From JBGAHD01 sp044226395 (GTDB lineage: Bacteria; Pseudomonadota; Gammaproteobacteria; Xanthomonadales; Ahniellaceae), in assembly GCA_044226395.1 (NCBI GenBank), contig JBGAHD010000002.1, positions 124,001-188,000 on the forward strand: a stretch of 64,000 nt of DNA, given 5' to 3'. Shown here in pieces: positions 1-9,844 of this stretch. The notes under the pieces are model-generated. The model made no database searches, was not told where the DNA came from, and was given only the letters and a program-made list of their open reading frames with translations. Position 1 is the first letter of the stretch. Every line of letters begins with the position of its first letter. Made by a program: the position numbers and the translations under genes.

Positions 1-3000
1 GGCCGCGGCCGAATCGACCGTGCCGTCGTTGGCGACGAAGGTGAAGCTGTCGGCGCCGAAGTAGTTGGCCGCCGGCGTGTAGGTCAGGTTCGCGCCACTG
101 CCGCTCAAGGTGCCATGCGTCGGCGCGCCTTGCACGGTGTAGCTCAGCGTGTCGCCATCGGCGTCGGTGGCGGTGAGCGTGATCGCCAGCGCGGTGTCCT
201 CGGCCGTGCTCAGGTTCTGCGCGTTCGCGGTCGGCGCGTCGTTGACCGACGTCACGTCCAGGCTGACCGTGGTCAGCACCGACTGCGCCGTGCCATCGGA
301 CGCGCGATACGCGAAGGCATCGGCACCGTGGTAGTTGGCCGCCGGCGTGTAGTGGAAGCCGCCGTCGCTGGCGAGGCTCAAGGTGCCGTGCGTCGGACCG
401 CTGACTTGAATCGCCGACAGGCTCGAGCCCTCGACGTCGCTGTCATTGCCCAACACGCCCGGCGCGGCGATGGTCAGATCACCGTCCTCGGCGACGCTGT
501 AGCTGTCGACCGTGGTCGTCGGCGCGTCATTGACCGCGTTGATGGTCAGACTCACCGTGACCGCGCTCGACTGCGCGGCGCCATCGCTGGCTTGATAGGT
601 GAAGCTGTCGGCGCCGTTGTAGTCGGCCGCCGGCGTGTAGACGAAGCCACCGTTGGCGTTGAGCGCCAGCGTGCCGTGCGCGGGCTGCGCGCCGACCACG
701 GCGGTGAGCGTGTCGCCGTCGACGTCGGTGTCATTGCCGAGCACGCCCGAGGCCGGAATGGTCAGGGCCACGTCCTCGTCGGTCGTGTAGGCATCGGCCT
801 GGGCCACCGGCGCGTCGTTGACGTTGGCGACGGTGATGCTGAAGCTGCGCGGCGCGGAGCGATTGACGTTGGGCGCCGTGCCCGAGCCGGAGTCGATCAG
901 CACCGCCTGGAACATCGCCGTGCCATTGGCATTGGCGGCGGTCTCGTAGCTCAGCGCGCCATTGGCGACATTGATCTGCGGCGCGCTGGTGAAGGCCAGC
1001 GTGCCACCGGTCTGCGTCACTTCATACGACTGCAGCGTCTGCGTGCCGAGTTCATCCGAGGCCGTGGCCGCGCCGACACTGGCGCCGCTGGCGAAGCCGG
1101 AGACCGTGCGCGGACCCGCGTCCTCATCCGAGGTCACGGCCGGCGCGGCGATGGTGAAGCGCGGCGCGTCATCGACCGGCGTGACCTGGCCGATGCGCAG
1201 CGTCGCTTGCGCGGTGCCGCCGGCGCTGTCGACCGCGGTCAGCGTGATCTCGGTGAAGTCCGGATCGACGATGGCGCTGTTCTGATCGACCGCCGTGGTG
1301 AAGGTCAGCGTGCGGTGATAGCCGCTGCCAGCCAACGCCACGTTGGCGTTCGGGAACAAGGCCTGGTTGCCCGAGGCGCGCAGCAAGGTCACGGTGTCGC
1401 CCTCGACGTCGTCGAGCTCGACCTGCAGCGGGCCGGTGGTCGAATCCTCGAGCACGGCGGCGATGTCATCGGGCACGGTGACGAAGCGCGGCGGATCATT
1501 CACGGCGGTGACCGTGATGGTGAACGCGCGGGTGAAGCTGTCGACGCCGCCATTGGCGGTGCCGCCGCTGTCGCCCAGGGTCACGGTCACGTGCGCGACG
1601 CCGTTGGCATCTTGCGCCGAGGTGTAGGTGAGCTGGCCCGTGCCCAGATTGATCGCGGGCGCGACGCTGAACAACGCGGCGTTGTCATTGCTCACCTGCA
1701 GACTCAAGGTCTGACCCGCTTCATCGGCCGGACCGGCCGAGGCATTGGCCAGGAAACCGGCGACGCTCTGCGCGCCCGCGTCCTCGGCCACGGTCTGATC
1801 GGCCAGGCTGTCGAAGCTCGGCGCGTCGTTGACCGCGGTCACCGCGATGGTGACGGTGGCGGTGGCCGACTGCGCGTCGCCATCGTCGGCGCGATAGGTG
1901 AAGCTGTCGCTGCCGTTGAAGTTCGCGTTCGGCGTGTAGCTGAAGCTGCCGTCGGCGTTGAGCGACAAGCTGCCGTGCGTCGCGCCAGCGACCAGTTGCG
2001 CGGTCAGCGGATCGGCATCGACGTCGGTGTCGTTGTCGAGCACGCCGGGCGCGTTCACGGTCAGGGTCTGATCTTCCAGCACTATGTGACTGTCGTCCTG
2101 CGCGACCGGCGGATCGTTGACCGCCTGCACGGTGATGGTGAAGGTACGCGTGAAGCTGTCGTCGCCACCATCGGCCGTGCCACCGTCGTCATGCAGGGTC
2201 ACGGTGACCGTGGCCTGGCCGTGCGTGTTGGCGGCGGCGGCGTAGGTCAAGGTACCGGTCTGCACATCGATCGCGGGCACGCTGGCGAACAGCGCGTCGT
2301 TGTCGGTGCTCGAGCTCACGCTCAGTGTCTGCGCCGATTCGTTGGCCGGACCGGCCGAAGCATTGGCCAGGAAGCCCGCGACGGTTTGCGCGCCGGCATC
2401 CTCGGCGACGGTCTGGTCGGCGAGCGCGTCGAAACTCGGCTCGTCGTTGACCGCGGTGATGGTCAGGCTCACGGTGGCGAGGTTGGAATCGGCGTCGCCG
2501 TCGTTGGCGCGATAGGTGAAGCTGTCGGCGCCGTTGTAGTTCGCGTCCGGCGTGTAGGTGAACGAGCCGTCGGCCGCGAGCGAGACATTGCCGTGCGTCG
2601 GCGCGTCGACCAGGGCCGCGGTCAGCGAATCGTTCTCGACGTCACTGTCGTTGGCCAGCACGCCCGTGGCGAGGGTGGCGGTGATCGTGCCGTCCTCGAG
2701 GCCGCTGTAGTCATCGTTGTTCGCGGTCGGCGCGTCATTGACCGAGGCGATGGCGATGGAGACGGTCGCGATGTTGGAGTCGTCCTGCCCATCGTTGGCG
2801 CGATAGGTGAACGAGTCGCTGCCGAAGTACTGCGCGTTCGGCGTGTAGTCGAACGAGCCGTTGGCGTTGAGCGTCAAGGTGCCATGCGCCGGACCGGCCA
2901 CCAGGATCGCGGTCAGCGCGTCGTTCTCGGTGTCGGTGTCGTTGTTGAGCACGCTGTTGGCCACGAGCACGTTGAGCGTCGTGTCTTCGTCGGTGGCGTA

Positions 3001-6000
3001 GGTGTCGTCGCTCGCCACCGGCGCGTCGTTGACCGAGACGATGTCGAGCGTGACCGTGGCGATGTTCGAATCCAGGGCACCGTCGTTGGCGCGATAGGTG
3101 AAGCTGTCGGCGCCGTGATAGTTGGCGCTGGGCACGAAGTGGAAGCTGCCATCGGCCTGCAGGGTCAAGGTGCCATGCGCGGGCGCCGCCACCAGGACCG
3201 CGTTGAGCGTGTCCTGATCCACGTCGGTGTCATTGGCCAGCACGCCATTGCCCGCGGTGGCGTCGAAGGCCACGTCCTCGTTCACGGTGTAGCTGTCGGC
3301 GTTGGCGACCGGCGCGTCATTGACGGCGGCGACGGTGATGGTGACGGTGGCGATGTTGGAGTCGCTGTTCCCGTCATTGGCCGTGTAGGTGAAGCTGTCG
3401 CTGCCGTGGAAGTTGGCCGCCGGCTCGTAGTGGAAGTTGCCGTTGGCTTGCAAGGTCAGGGTGCCGTGTTGCGGCGCCGAGACCACGGTCGCGGTGAGCG
3501 CGGCCATTTCCACGTCCGTGTCATTGCCGAGCACGGAGCCGTCGTCGAGCGCGGTGTCTTCGTTGGTCGAGTAGCTGTCGTCGTTGGCCACCGGCGGATC
3601 GTCGACCGCCTGCACCGTCAGATTGACCGTGACCGTGGCGGACGTCGCCTGGCCGTCGCTGACGTGATAGGTGAAGCTGTCGGCGCCCGTGTAGTTGCTG
3701 GCTGGCGTGTAGGTGAAACCGCCGTTCGCGGCCAGCGACAAGGTGCCGTGGCTGACATCGGCGTCGAGCACGGCGCTGAGCGTGTCGGCGTCGACGTCGC
3801 CGTCGTTGTCGAGCACGCCGGGCGCGGTGACCGTGAGCGTGGTGTCTTCGTCGGTGCTGTAGCTGTCACCGGTCGCGGTCGGCGCGTCGTTGATCGGATT
3901 GACGGTGATGGTCACCGTCGCGGTCGACGAATCGGCCGTGCCGTCATTGGCCTTGTAGGTGAAGCTGTCGGCGCCGTGATAGTCGGCTGCGGGCGTGTAG
4001 TCGAAGCCGCCGTCGGCGTTCAAGGTCAGGCTGCCGTGCGCGACATTGCCGACCAGGATGGCTTGCAGCGCGTCGAGATCGGCGTCGCTGTCATTGCCGA
4101 GCACGCCGGGCGCGGCGATGTGCAGCGCGGTGTCTTCGTCGGTGCTGTAGCTGTCGTCGTCGGCCGCCGGCACATCGTTGATCGAGTTGACGGTCAGCGT
4201 GACGGTGACCGTGTTCGAGTTCGTCGTGCCGTCGTGCGCCTGATAGGTGAAGCTGTCGCCGCCGTGATAGTTCGCGGCCGGCGTGTAGTCGAAGCCGCCG
4301 TCGGGGTTGAGCGACAGCGTGCCGTGCGCCACGTCCGCGATCAGGACCGTGTGCAGGCTGTCCATGTCGATGTCGCTGTCATTGCCCAGCACGCCGGGCG
4401 CGGCGATGTGCAGCGCGGTGTCTTCGTCGGTGCTGTAGCTGTCGTCGGTCGCGACCGGCGCGTCGTTGACCGCCGTGATCTGCAGCTGGAAGGTGCGCGT
4501 GGTGGCGTCGTCGCCGCCATTGGCGGTGCCACCGTCGTCGCTGAGGGTGACCGTGACCGTGGCCGTGCCGAAGGCATTGGCCGCGGGCGTGTAGGTCAAC
4601 GTGCCGCTGCCCAGACTGATCGCGGGCGACACGGCGAACAGCGCGTTGTTGTCGTTGCTCACGTTCAGCGACAGCGTCTGGCCACTCTCGTCGGCGGGGC
4701 CGGTCGAGGCATTCGTCAAGAAGCTCGGCACGGTCTGCGCGCCGGAATCCTCGGCCACGCTCTGATCGGCCAGCGCGTCGAAGCTCGGCGCGTCGTTGAC
4801 CGCGGTCACCGTGATCGTGACGGTGGCCAGGTTCGACTGCGCGCCACCGTCGCTGGCGCGGTAGGTGAAGCTGTCGGAACCGTTGAAGTTCGCGGCCGGC
4901 GTGTAGGTGAAGCCGCCGTTGGCGTTGAGACTCAGCGTGCCATGGGCGACATCGTCCACGAGCACGGCGGTCAGCGCATCGGCGTCGATATCGGCGTCAT
5001 TGCCGAGCACGCCGTTGGCGCTGATCGTCAGGGTGTCGTCCTCGATCACGCCGTAGCTGTCGTCGCTCGCGGTCGGCGCGTCATTGATCGAGTTCACGGT
5101 CAGGCTGACCGTGACCGTGTCGGAATCCGCCGTGCCGTCGTTGGCCTTATAGGTGAAGCTGTCGTCGCCGTGATAGTTCGCGTCCGGCTGATAGGTGAAG
5201 CCACCATCGGCGGCGAGACTCAGGCTGCCATGCGCGGGGCCGGCGACCTGGATCGCGGTGATGCTGTCGCCATCGACGTCGGCGTCGTTGCCGAGCACGC
5301 CGTCGGCGGGCACGGTCAAGGTCGTGTCTTCGTCGGTGCTGTAGCTGTCGGCCAGAGCCACCGGCGCGTCATTGACCGGGTCGATGGTCAGCGAGACCGT
5401 GACCGTGGCCGAATCGGCCGTGCCGTCATTGGCCTTGTAGGTGAAGCTGTCGGCGCCGTGATAGTCGGCCGAGGGCGTGTAACTGAAGCCGCCGTTCGGC
5501 GACAGGATCAAGGCGCCATGCGTCGGACCGGAGACCAGCACGGCGCTCAAGGTGTCGCCATCGACGTCGCTGTCGTTGTCCAGCAAACCGGGCGCGGCGA
5601 CGGTGAGCGTCGTGTCTTCGTTGGTCGAGTAGTTGTCGGCGTTCGCCACCGGCGCGTCGTTGATCGAGTCGATGGTGATGTCGAAGGTGCGCGTGAAGCT
5701 GTCGTCGCCACCATTGCTGGTGCCGCCATCGTCGCTCAAGGTCACGGTGACCGTGGCGGTGCCGAAGGCATTGGCCGCGCCGGTGTAGGTCAGCGTGCCC
5801 GTGCCCAGATCGATCGCGGGTTGCGCGGCGAACAGCGCGGCGTTGTCATTGCTGACCGCCAGCGACAGCGTCTGCGCGCTCTCGTTGGCCGGACCGGCGC
5901 TGGCGTTCTGCAGCAGGCCAGTGACGGTCTGCGCGCCGGCGTCTTCGTTGATGGTTTGATGGGCGAGCGCGTCAAAGGACGGTTCGTCATTGACCGCGGT

Positions 6001-7386
6001 GATGGTGAAGCTCACGTCCGCGTCGTCGCAATCGCCGTCGCTGTCGCACAGGCGATAGCTGACCGTGTCGCTGCCGTAGTAGTTGGCGGCCGGCACGAAG
6101 TCGATGCGATCGTCGGTGACCACGCCCGGCGTGCCGGCGTCGTCGATGGTGGCGCTGCCGCCATTGGCGCTGGCGCCGCCATTGAGCAAGGTGATCGTCA
6201 ACGGGCCATCGCCCAGGCTCGGGTTGTTGCCCCAGGCGTCGTTGGCTTGCACGCCGATGTCGCTGGCCGGCACGTCTTCGATCGTGCTCACCGGGCCATC
6301 GTCGTTGGCCACGGGCAGATCGTCGATCGCGGCGACGGTGATCGTCACCGTGGCGATGTTGGAATCGGCGCTGCCGTCGTTGGCGCGATAAGTGAAGCTG
6401 TCGCTGCCGTGATAGTCGGCCTCGGGCACATAGCTGAAGCTGCCATCGGTGTTGAGCGTGAGCGCGCCGTGCGTGGTGCCGGCGACCAGGCTCGCGGTCA
6501 GGGTGTTGGCTTCGACGTCGGTGTCGTTGCTCAGCACGCAGGTGCCGGCGCACGACGCCGTGAGCGTGTTGTCCTCGTCGACGTTGAAGGCGTCATCGAC
6601 CGCCACGGGCGCGTCGTTGACTGGATTGATGGTGAAGGTCACCGTGCCGGTCGCGCTGCGCGCATCGCTGCCGCCGCCGCTGATGCCGTTGTCGGTGATC
6701 GTGTAGTCGAAGCTCGCCGGCCCGAAGTAGTTGGCCGTCGGCGTGAAGGTGATCGTGCTGCCGACCAGCGAGACCGTGCCACCGATGCCCGAACTCGCCG
6801 ACGTGACCGAGAAGGTCTGATAACCGCCCTCGAGCGGTCCGGCGTTGTCGTTGGCCATCAAGGTGGCGGTGTCGATCGCGCGCGGGCCCGAGTCTTCGTC
6901 GATCGCCGAAAGCGCGTCGGCATTGGCCACCGGCACGTCGTTGACTTCGGTGACCGTGACGTTGAAGGAGTTCGACGTCGAATTGCCCGAGGTATCGGTC
7001 ACCTGCAAGGTGATCAATACCGGTTGATTGCTGTTGTCGCGCACCGTGTTGCGATTGGCCGCGGGCGTGACTCGAATCGTTCGCGAATAGGTGCCGGGTC
7101 CGCCTGTCACTGGCGTCACGACCAAGTTCGCATTGGGAATGAGCGTGGTGTTGCCCGACGTCGCGGTCAGCACCAAGTTCTCCATGTCCGGGTCGGCCAG
7201 AACGACACTGAGGTCGCCCGAGTTGGCGTCCTCGGCGATGGTCTGCGCGCCTGGCGTGGTGACGAAGGTCGGTGACTGCGCGCCGCTAGGCGCCGCGATC
7301 GCGACCGAAGTCCACAAGAGCATCACGACCAGCGCGATGCGATATCCGCGCGACACGCGCGGCAACTCCCAATTGAACGGCCCCAT
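1..7386 (-). CDS. Giant exported tandem cadherin-like (tandem-95) repeat protein, 3' end beyond window
   Basis: This frame stays open from an ATG at 7386 to the left edge (about 2,462 codons), so the C-terminus is missing. AAGGAG lies 7 nt before the ATG. Residues 1-32 form a signal peptide with a hydrophobic core and an AIA/AP cleavage site. The rest is about 22-24 repeats of two kinds. The shorter (about 95 aa) runs from VNDAPVA through a DEDT segment and a GVLxNDxDVDxD segment to NYxGxDSFTY. The longer (about 112 aa) carries SAGPANESAQTL and similar segments. These match the cadherin-like/VCBS type repeats of large bacterial adhesins or matrix proteins. I infer an extracellular, probably Ca-binding surface role. 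Any secretion or anchoring signal would be in the missing C-terminus. In-frame reading was checked at 7386, about 3960 and 1-70; no frameshift was seen. Confidence 0.9.
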   Translation of the reverse strand, partial: MGPFNWELPRVSRGYRIALVVMLLWTSVAIAAPSGAQSPTFVTTPGAQTIAEDANSGDLSVVLADPDMENLVLTATSGNTTLIPNANLVVTPVTGGPGTYSRTIRVTPAANRNTVRDNSNQPVLITLQVTDTSGNSTSNSFNVTVTEVNDVPVANADALSAIDEDSGPRAIDTATLMANDNAGPLEGGYQTFSVTSASSGIGGTVSLVGSTITFTPTANYFGPASFDYTITDNGISGGGSDARSATGTVTFTINPVNDAPVAVDDAFNVDEDNTLTASCAGTCVLSNDTDVEANTLTASLVAGTTHGALTLNTDGSFSYVPEADYHGSDSFTYRANDGSADSNIATVTITVAAIDDLPVANDDGPVSTIEDVPASDIGVQANDAWGNNPSLGDGPLTITLLNGGASANGGSATIDDAGTPGVVTDDRIDFVPAANYYGSDTVSYRLCDSDGDCDDADVSFTITAVNDEPSFDALAHQTINEDAGAQTVTGLLQNASAGPANESAQTLSLAVSNDNAALFAAQPAIDLGTGTLTYTGAANAFGTATVTVTLSDDGGTSNGGDDSFTRTFDITIDSINDAPVANADNYSTNEDTTLTVAAPGLLDNDSDVDGDTLSAVLVSGPTHGALILSPNGGFSYTPSADYHGADSFTYKANDGTADSATVTVSLTIDPVNDAPVALADSYSTDEDTTLTVPADGVLGNDADVDGDSITAIQVAGPAHGSLSLAADGGFTYQPDANYHGDDSFTYKANDGTADSDTVTVSLTVNSINDAPTASDDSYGVIEDDTLTISANGVLGNDADIDADALTAVLVDDVAHGTLSLNANGGFTYTPAANFNGSDSFTYRASDGGAQSNLATVTITVTAVNDAPSFDALADQSVAEDSGAQTVPSFLTNASTGPADESGQTLSLNVSNDNNALFAVSPAISLGSGTLTYTPAANAFGTATVTVTLSDDGGTANGGDDATTRTFQLQITAVNDAPVATDDSYSTDEDTALHIAAPGVLGNDSDIDMDSLHTVLIADVAHGTLSLNPDGGFDYTPAANYHGGDSFTYQAHDGTTNSNTVTVTLTVNSINDVPAADDDSYSTDEDTALHIAAPGVLGNDSDADLDALQAILVGNVAHGSLTLNADGGFDYTPAADYHGADSFTYKANDGTADSSTATVTITVNPINDAPTATGDSYSTDEDTTLTVTAPGVLDNDGDVDADTLSAVLDADVSHGTLSLAANGGFTYTPASNYTGADSFTYHVSDGQATSATVTVNLTVQAVDDPPVANDDSYSTNEDTALDDGSVLGNDTDVEMAALTATVVSAPQHGTLTLQANGNFHYEPAANFHGSDSFTYTANDGNSDSNIATVTITVAAVNDAPVANADSYTVNEDVAFDATAGNGVLANDTDVDQDTLNAVLVAAPAHGTLTLQADGSFHFVPSANYHGADSFTYRANDGALDSNIATVTLDIVSVNDAPVASDDTYATDEDTTLNVLVANSVLNNDTDTENDALTAILVAGPAHGTLTLNANGSFDYTPNAQYFGSDSFTYRANDGQDDSNIATVSIAIASVNDAPTANNDDYSGLEDGTITATLATGVLANDSDVENDSLTAALVDAPTHGNVSLAADGSFTYTPDANYNGADSFTYRANDGDADSNLATVSLTITAVNDEPSFDALADQTVAEDAGAQTVAGFLANASAGPANESAQTLSVSSSTDNDALFASVPAIDVQTGTLTYAAAANTHGQATVTVTLHDDGGTADGGDDSFTRTFTITVQAVNDPPVAQDDSHIVLEDQTLTVNAPGVLDNDTDVDADPLTAQLVAGATHGSLSLNADGSFSYTPNANFNGSDSFTYRADDGDAQSATATVTIAVTAVNDAPSFDSLADQTVAEDAGAQSVAGFLANASAGPADEAGQTLSLQVSNDNAALFSVAPAINLGTGQLTYTSAQDANGVAHVTVTLGDSGGTANGGVDSFTRAFTITVTAVNDPPRFVTVPDDIAAVLEDSTTGPLQVELDDVEGDTVTLLRASGNQALFPNANVALAGSGYHRTLTFTTAVDQNSAIVDPDFTEITLTAVDSAGGTAQATLRIGQVTPVDDAPRFTIAAPAVTSDEDAGPRTVSGFASGASVGAATASDELGTQTLQSYEVTQTGGTLAFTSAPQINVANGALSYETAANANGTAMFQAVLIDSGSGTAPNVNRSAPRSFSITVANVNDAPVAQADAYTTDEDVALTIPASGVLGNDTDVDGDTLTAVVGAQPAHGTLALNANGGFVYTPAADYNGADSFTYQASDGAAQSSAVTVSLTINAVNDAPTTTVDSYSVAEDGDLTIAAPGVLGNDSDVEGSSLSAIQVSGPTHGTLSLASDGGFHYTPAANYHGADAFAYRASDGTAQSVLTTVSLDVTSVNDAPTANAQNLSTAEDTALAITLTATDADGDTLSYTVQGAPTHGTLSGSGANLTYTPAANYFGADSFTFVANDGTVDSAAA

Positions 7387-7615
7387 TCCTGCTCTCCTTG
7401 GCCGGCGACCCGCGACGAATGACTCGAGGCGGTGACAACCGACGACGTTTTTTTGTCGCCGAGCGGGCGGGTTTCCGACGCATTGCAGAATTCAGATTCT
7501 TTTGAATATCCGGCAATTGCGTCGAACGACCCGACCCCCTATCGGCGGCGGTCCGGAAGATGTGCAAAGCACGTACCGGCACATCGCCGCGCGGGCGGTC
7601 GGGTCGGGGTGTCGT

Positions 7616-8548
7616 TCAATCGATGGAGCGGCGGGTCGCTTCCTTCTTGCTGACTTCGGGCTCCTGCATCAAGGGCGCGTAGGCGCGCGCTTCATCAAGC
7701 AGCCATTCGCGAAACGCGGCGAAACCGCGATGACGCAAGGATCGTTGCGGGTACACCAGATAATGTGAATATTCCGCGCGCAGGCGCTTGGGCGACAGCT
7801 GCACCAAGCGTCCGGACTCGATCATCGAGCGTGACAGCGTCAGACGTCCCAACGCCACGCCCATGCCCTCCACCGCCGCGCGATGCAGGGATTCCGAATC
7901 GTTGAACACCGCGACATAGCGCTTGGGCGGCGTGCCGCCATAGCGTTCGAACCACGTGGGCCAACGGCCGGCCGGATCGCCGAGCAAGGGAAACCTACCG
8001 AGATCAGCGAGCTTGGGCTTGCCCAGTCGCTTGATCAACGATGGCGCGGCGATCGGTGTCACGAAATCATCGAACAGATGCTCGGCCTCGACGCCCGGCC
8101 AACTGCCCAAGCCAAAACGCAGGCCGGCATCGATGGCGGTCTGTTTGGCGAAATCGACCAGTTCGACGTTGGATTGCAGATTGATTTCAATCTCGGGATG
8201 ACGCGCGACGAAGGAACCCAGGCGCGGCACCAGCCAGCTCGAGGCCAGCGAGGGCAGCACGCTCAGGGTCAACACGTCATCGCGCATGCCGCAGCGCGGA
8301 CGCAGCGCGTGCTCGATCGCCTCGAAATGCGGCGCGATGCGATCGAACAACTGCTGACCCTCGGCCGTGAGCGAAATGCCGCGCGGCCCGCGCACCAGCA
8401 AGGTCATTTCCAGTCGCTGCTCGAGCGCGCGAACCTGGTGGCTGAGCGCGCTCACGGTCAGGTGCATCGACTCGGCCGCGCGCGACAGATTGCCGGTGCG
8501 CGCGGCCGCGATGAAGCCTTGCAGGGCGTGCAGCGGGGCTCGACTCAT
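7616..8548 (-). CDS. LysR-family transcriptional regulator (GcvA-like)
   Basis: A 310-aa protein with an N-terminal winged helix-turn-helix (about residues 4-63, including GNLSRAAESMHLTVSALSHQ) and a LysR effector-binding domain (about 92-295). The length is normal for the family. The wording of the HTH and the start of the effector domain resemble GcvA-type regulators. It is transcribed away from the small ORF and EamA transporter gene at 8671-9740, the usual arrangement in which a LysR protein controls its divergent neighbour, so that transporter is the likely target. The ligand cannot be told from sequence. The 229 bp between this gene and the giant repeat gene contain no other gene and must hold the latter's promoter. 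Confidence 0.93.
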   Translation of the reverse strand: MSRAPLHALQGFIAAARTGNLSRAAESMHLTVSALSHQVRALEQRLEMTLLVRGPRGISLTAEGQQLFDRIAPHFEAIEHALRPRCGMRDDVLTLSVLPSLASSWLVPRLGSFVARHPEIEINLQSNVELVDFAKQTAIDAGLRFGLGSWPGVEAEHLFDDFVTPIAAPSLIKRLGKPKLADLGRFPLLGDPAGRWPTWFERYGGTPPKRYVAVFNDSESLHRAAVEGMGVALGRLTLSRSMIESGRLVQLSPKRLRAEYSHYLVYPQRSLRHRGFAAFREWLLDEARAYAPLMQEPEVSKKEATRRSID

Positions 8549-8670
8549 GTTGAATCTCCTTCAAGTCAGGCTTGCAATCGTATCGCTGGTGGACGCACGG
8601 ACGCGCGGCTAGTTTAAGCGCACTTCAAAACCAGGGCGCCACCAGGGTGGCGTCCGAAGCCGAGGTTGTC

Positions 8671-8835
8671 ATGTCCTTCATCGCCGATTTGCTGTTCGCG
8701 CAGGGCTATATCGCCACGCCGGCCGCCGCCGAGGCGGTCCTGGGCGAGAAGCTCGTCACCACCACGCCCGAACCGACGGTCAACGCGCCATCGCGCGAAC
8801 CGCGGATCGTGCTGTCACCGGAGGTTTGCTCGTGA
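8671..8835 (+). CDS. Small 54-aa protein coupled to EamA transporter
   Basis: ATG at 8671 follows GAGG at 8662-8665. The predicted peptide begins MSFIADLLFAQGYIATPAAA and ends in a Pro/Glu-rich tail; it has no clear membrane segment. Its stop TGA (8833-8835) overlaps the GTG start of the transporter gene (8832), so the two would be translationally coupled. I do not recognise a family. It could be a genuine small protein or simply a translated leader that delivers ribosomes to the transporter start. Start context and overlap favour translation, but conservation is unknown. Confidence 0.5.
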   Translation: MSFIADLLFAQGYIATPAAAEAVLGEKLVTTTPEPTVNAPSREPRIVLSPEVCS

Positions 8836-9740
8836 ATGCGTCGATCATCGCCCGCCTGTTGGCGCTGGGCGCCATCTGGGGCGTGTCCTTCGCCCTGCAA
8901 CGCGTCGCCGTGCCCAGCATGGGCACGACCCTCGTGGCCTTCGGCCGCCTGGTGTTGGCCGCGGTCGCATTGTTACTGTTGATCAAGGCCCTGGGCCGGC
9001 CCTTGAATTGGCGTCAGCGCTGGCGCGATTACTTGCTGGTCGGCGCGCTCAGTTCCGCCGTGCCGTTTTGGATGTTCGCGTACGCGGCGGGTCATCTGCC
9101 GGCGGGCTATTCGGCCATCCTCAATGCCACCACGCCGATGTTCACGGTGTTGCTGGCGTGGCACGCGGGCACGCGGCCCTCGTTGTCGAAGTTCGTGGGC
9201 GTCATCGTCGGCGTCGTTGGCGTGGGCCTGATCGCGGGCTTCGGCGCGGTGCAGTTGAATCTCGAGAGTTCGCTCGCCTTCGGCGCCGGCTTGATCGCGG
9301 CCTTGATGTATGCCTTCGCCGCGTTCGCCACGCGCAAGCGCTTCGCGGGCACGGATCCTTTCGTGGTCGCGGCCGGCAGTGTCAGCGCGTCGACGATCTT
9401 GTTGTCGCCGCTCGCGCTGCGCGATCTGGGCACGCTGGCGCATGTCAGCGGCGAAGCGTGGCTGGCGATCACGATCCTGGGTCTGGTCTGCACGGGCGCG
9501 GCTTACATGCTGTATTTCGGCCTGTTGCGCGATGCCGGCGCCGAGCGCGCCACCACGGTGACCTTGCTCGTGCCGATGTTCGCGCTGGGCTGGGCCTTCG
9601 TGTTGCTGCACGAACCGATCGCGTGGCGCGATGTCGCGGGTTGCGCCCTGGTGCTGTTCGCGGTGAGTCTGGTGTTCGAGAAATGGCGCTGGCCCGCGCG
9701 TCATCGCGCGGTGGCGCTGACCGCGATCAGCAAGCAGTAA
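8832..9740 (+). CDS. EamA/DMT-superfamily transporter
   Basis: About 302 aa with ten hydrophobic segments arranged as two EamA repeats, beginning with the characteristic ALGAIWGVSFALQRVAV stretch. It is an inner-membrane drug/metabolite transporter, most likely an exporter; the substrate cannot be assigned. GTG at 8832 is the preferred start because GAGG (8821-8824) sits 7 nt upstream and the codon overlaps the preceding small ORF. A TTG six bases earlier is less likely. The divergent LysR gene probably regulates it. Confidence 0.9.
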   Translation: MNASIIARLLALGAIWGVSFALQRVAVPSMGTTLVAFGRLVLAAVALLLLIKALGRPLNWRQRWRDYLLVGALSSAVPFWMFAYAAGHLPAGYSAILNATTPMFTVLLAWHAGTRPSLSKFVGVIVGVVGVGLIAGFGAVQLNLESSLAFGAGLIAALMYAFAAFATRKRFAGTDPFVVAAGSVSASTILLSPLALRDLGTLAHVSGEAWLAITILGLVCTGAAYMLYFGLLRDAGAERATTVTLLVPMFALGWAFVLLHEPIAWRDVAGCALVLFAVSLVFEKWRWPARHRAVALTAISKQ

Positions 9741-9753
9741 CGTCTCCCCCGCT

Positions 9754-9793
9754 GGGCGGTACCGTGGCTTGGGTGCTTCGCACGGTATCGCCC
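9754..9793 (+). terminator. 13-bp stem-loop downstream of EamA gene
   Basis: GGGCGGTACCGTG (9754-9766) pairs with CACGGTATCGCCC (9781-9793) with a single G-T wobble around a 14-nt loop, 13 bases after the transporter stop. There is no T-run directly after it. It may stabilise the 3' end or act with the second hairpin at 9807-9837. Confidence 0.4.
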
Positions 9794-9806
9794 GGCAACC
9801 TCTTCT

Positions 9807-9837
9807 AGCCCATGTCCGCTTCGCGCGGGCGTGGGCT
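9807..9837. terminator. Probable bidirectional terminator
   Basis: AGCCCA (9807-9812) and TGGGCT (9832-9837) flank a second stem GTCCGC/GCGGGC around TTCG. TTGCGTTT follows on the plus strand. It separates the convergent EamA gene and the membrane-protein gene ending at 9845. Confidence 0.55.
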
Positions 9838-9844
9838 TTGCGTT

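Noticed and set aside
115..7275. 2,386-codon plus-strand open frame
   Set aside because: It mirrors the giant repeat gene on the minus strand. Its Arg/Gly/Val-rich repetitive translation is what the opposite strand of GC-rich repeat coding DNA gives; it has no signal peptide or recognisable domain.
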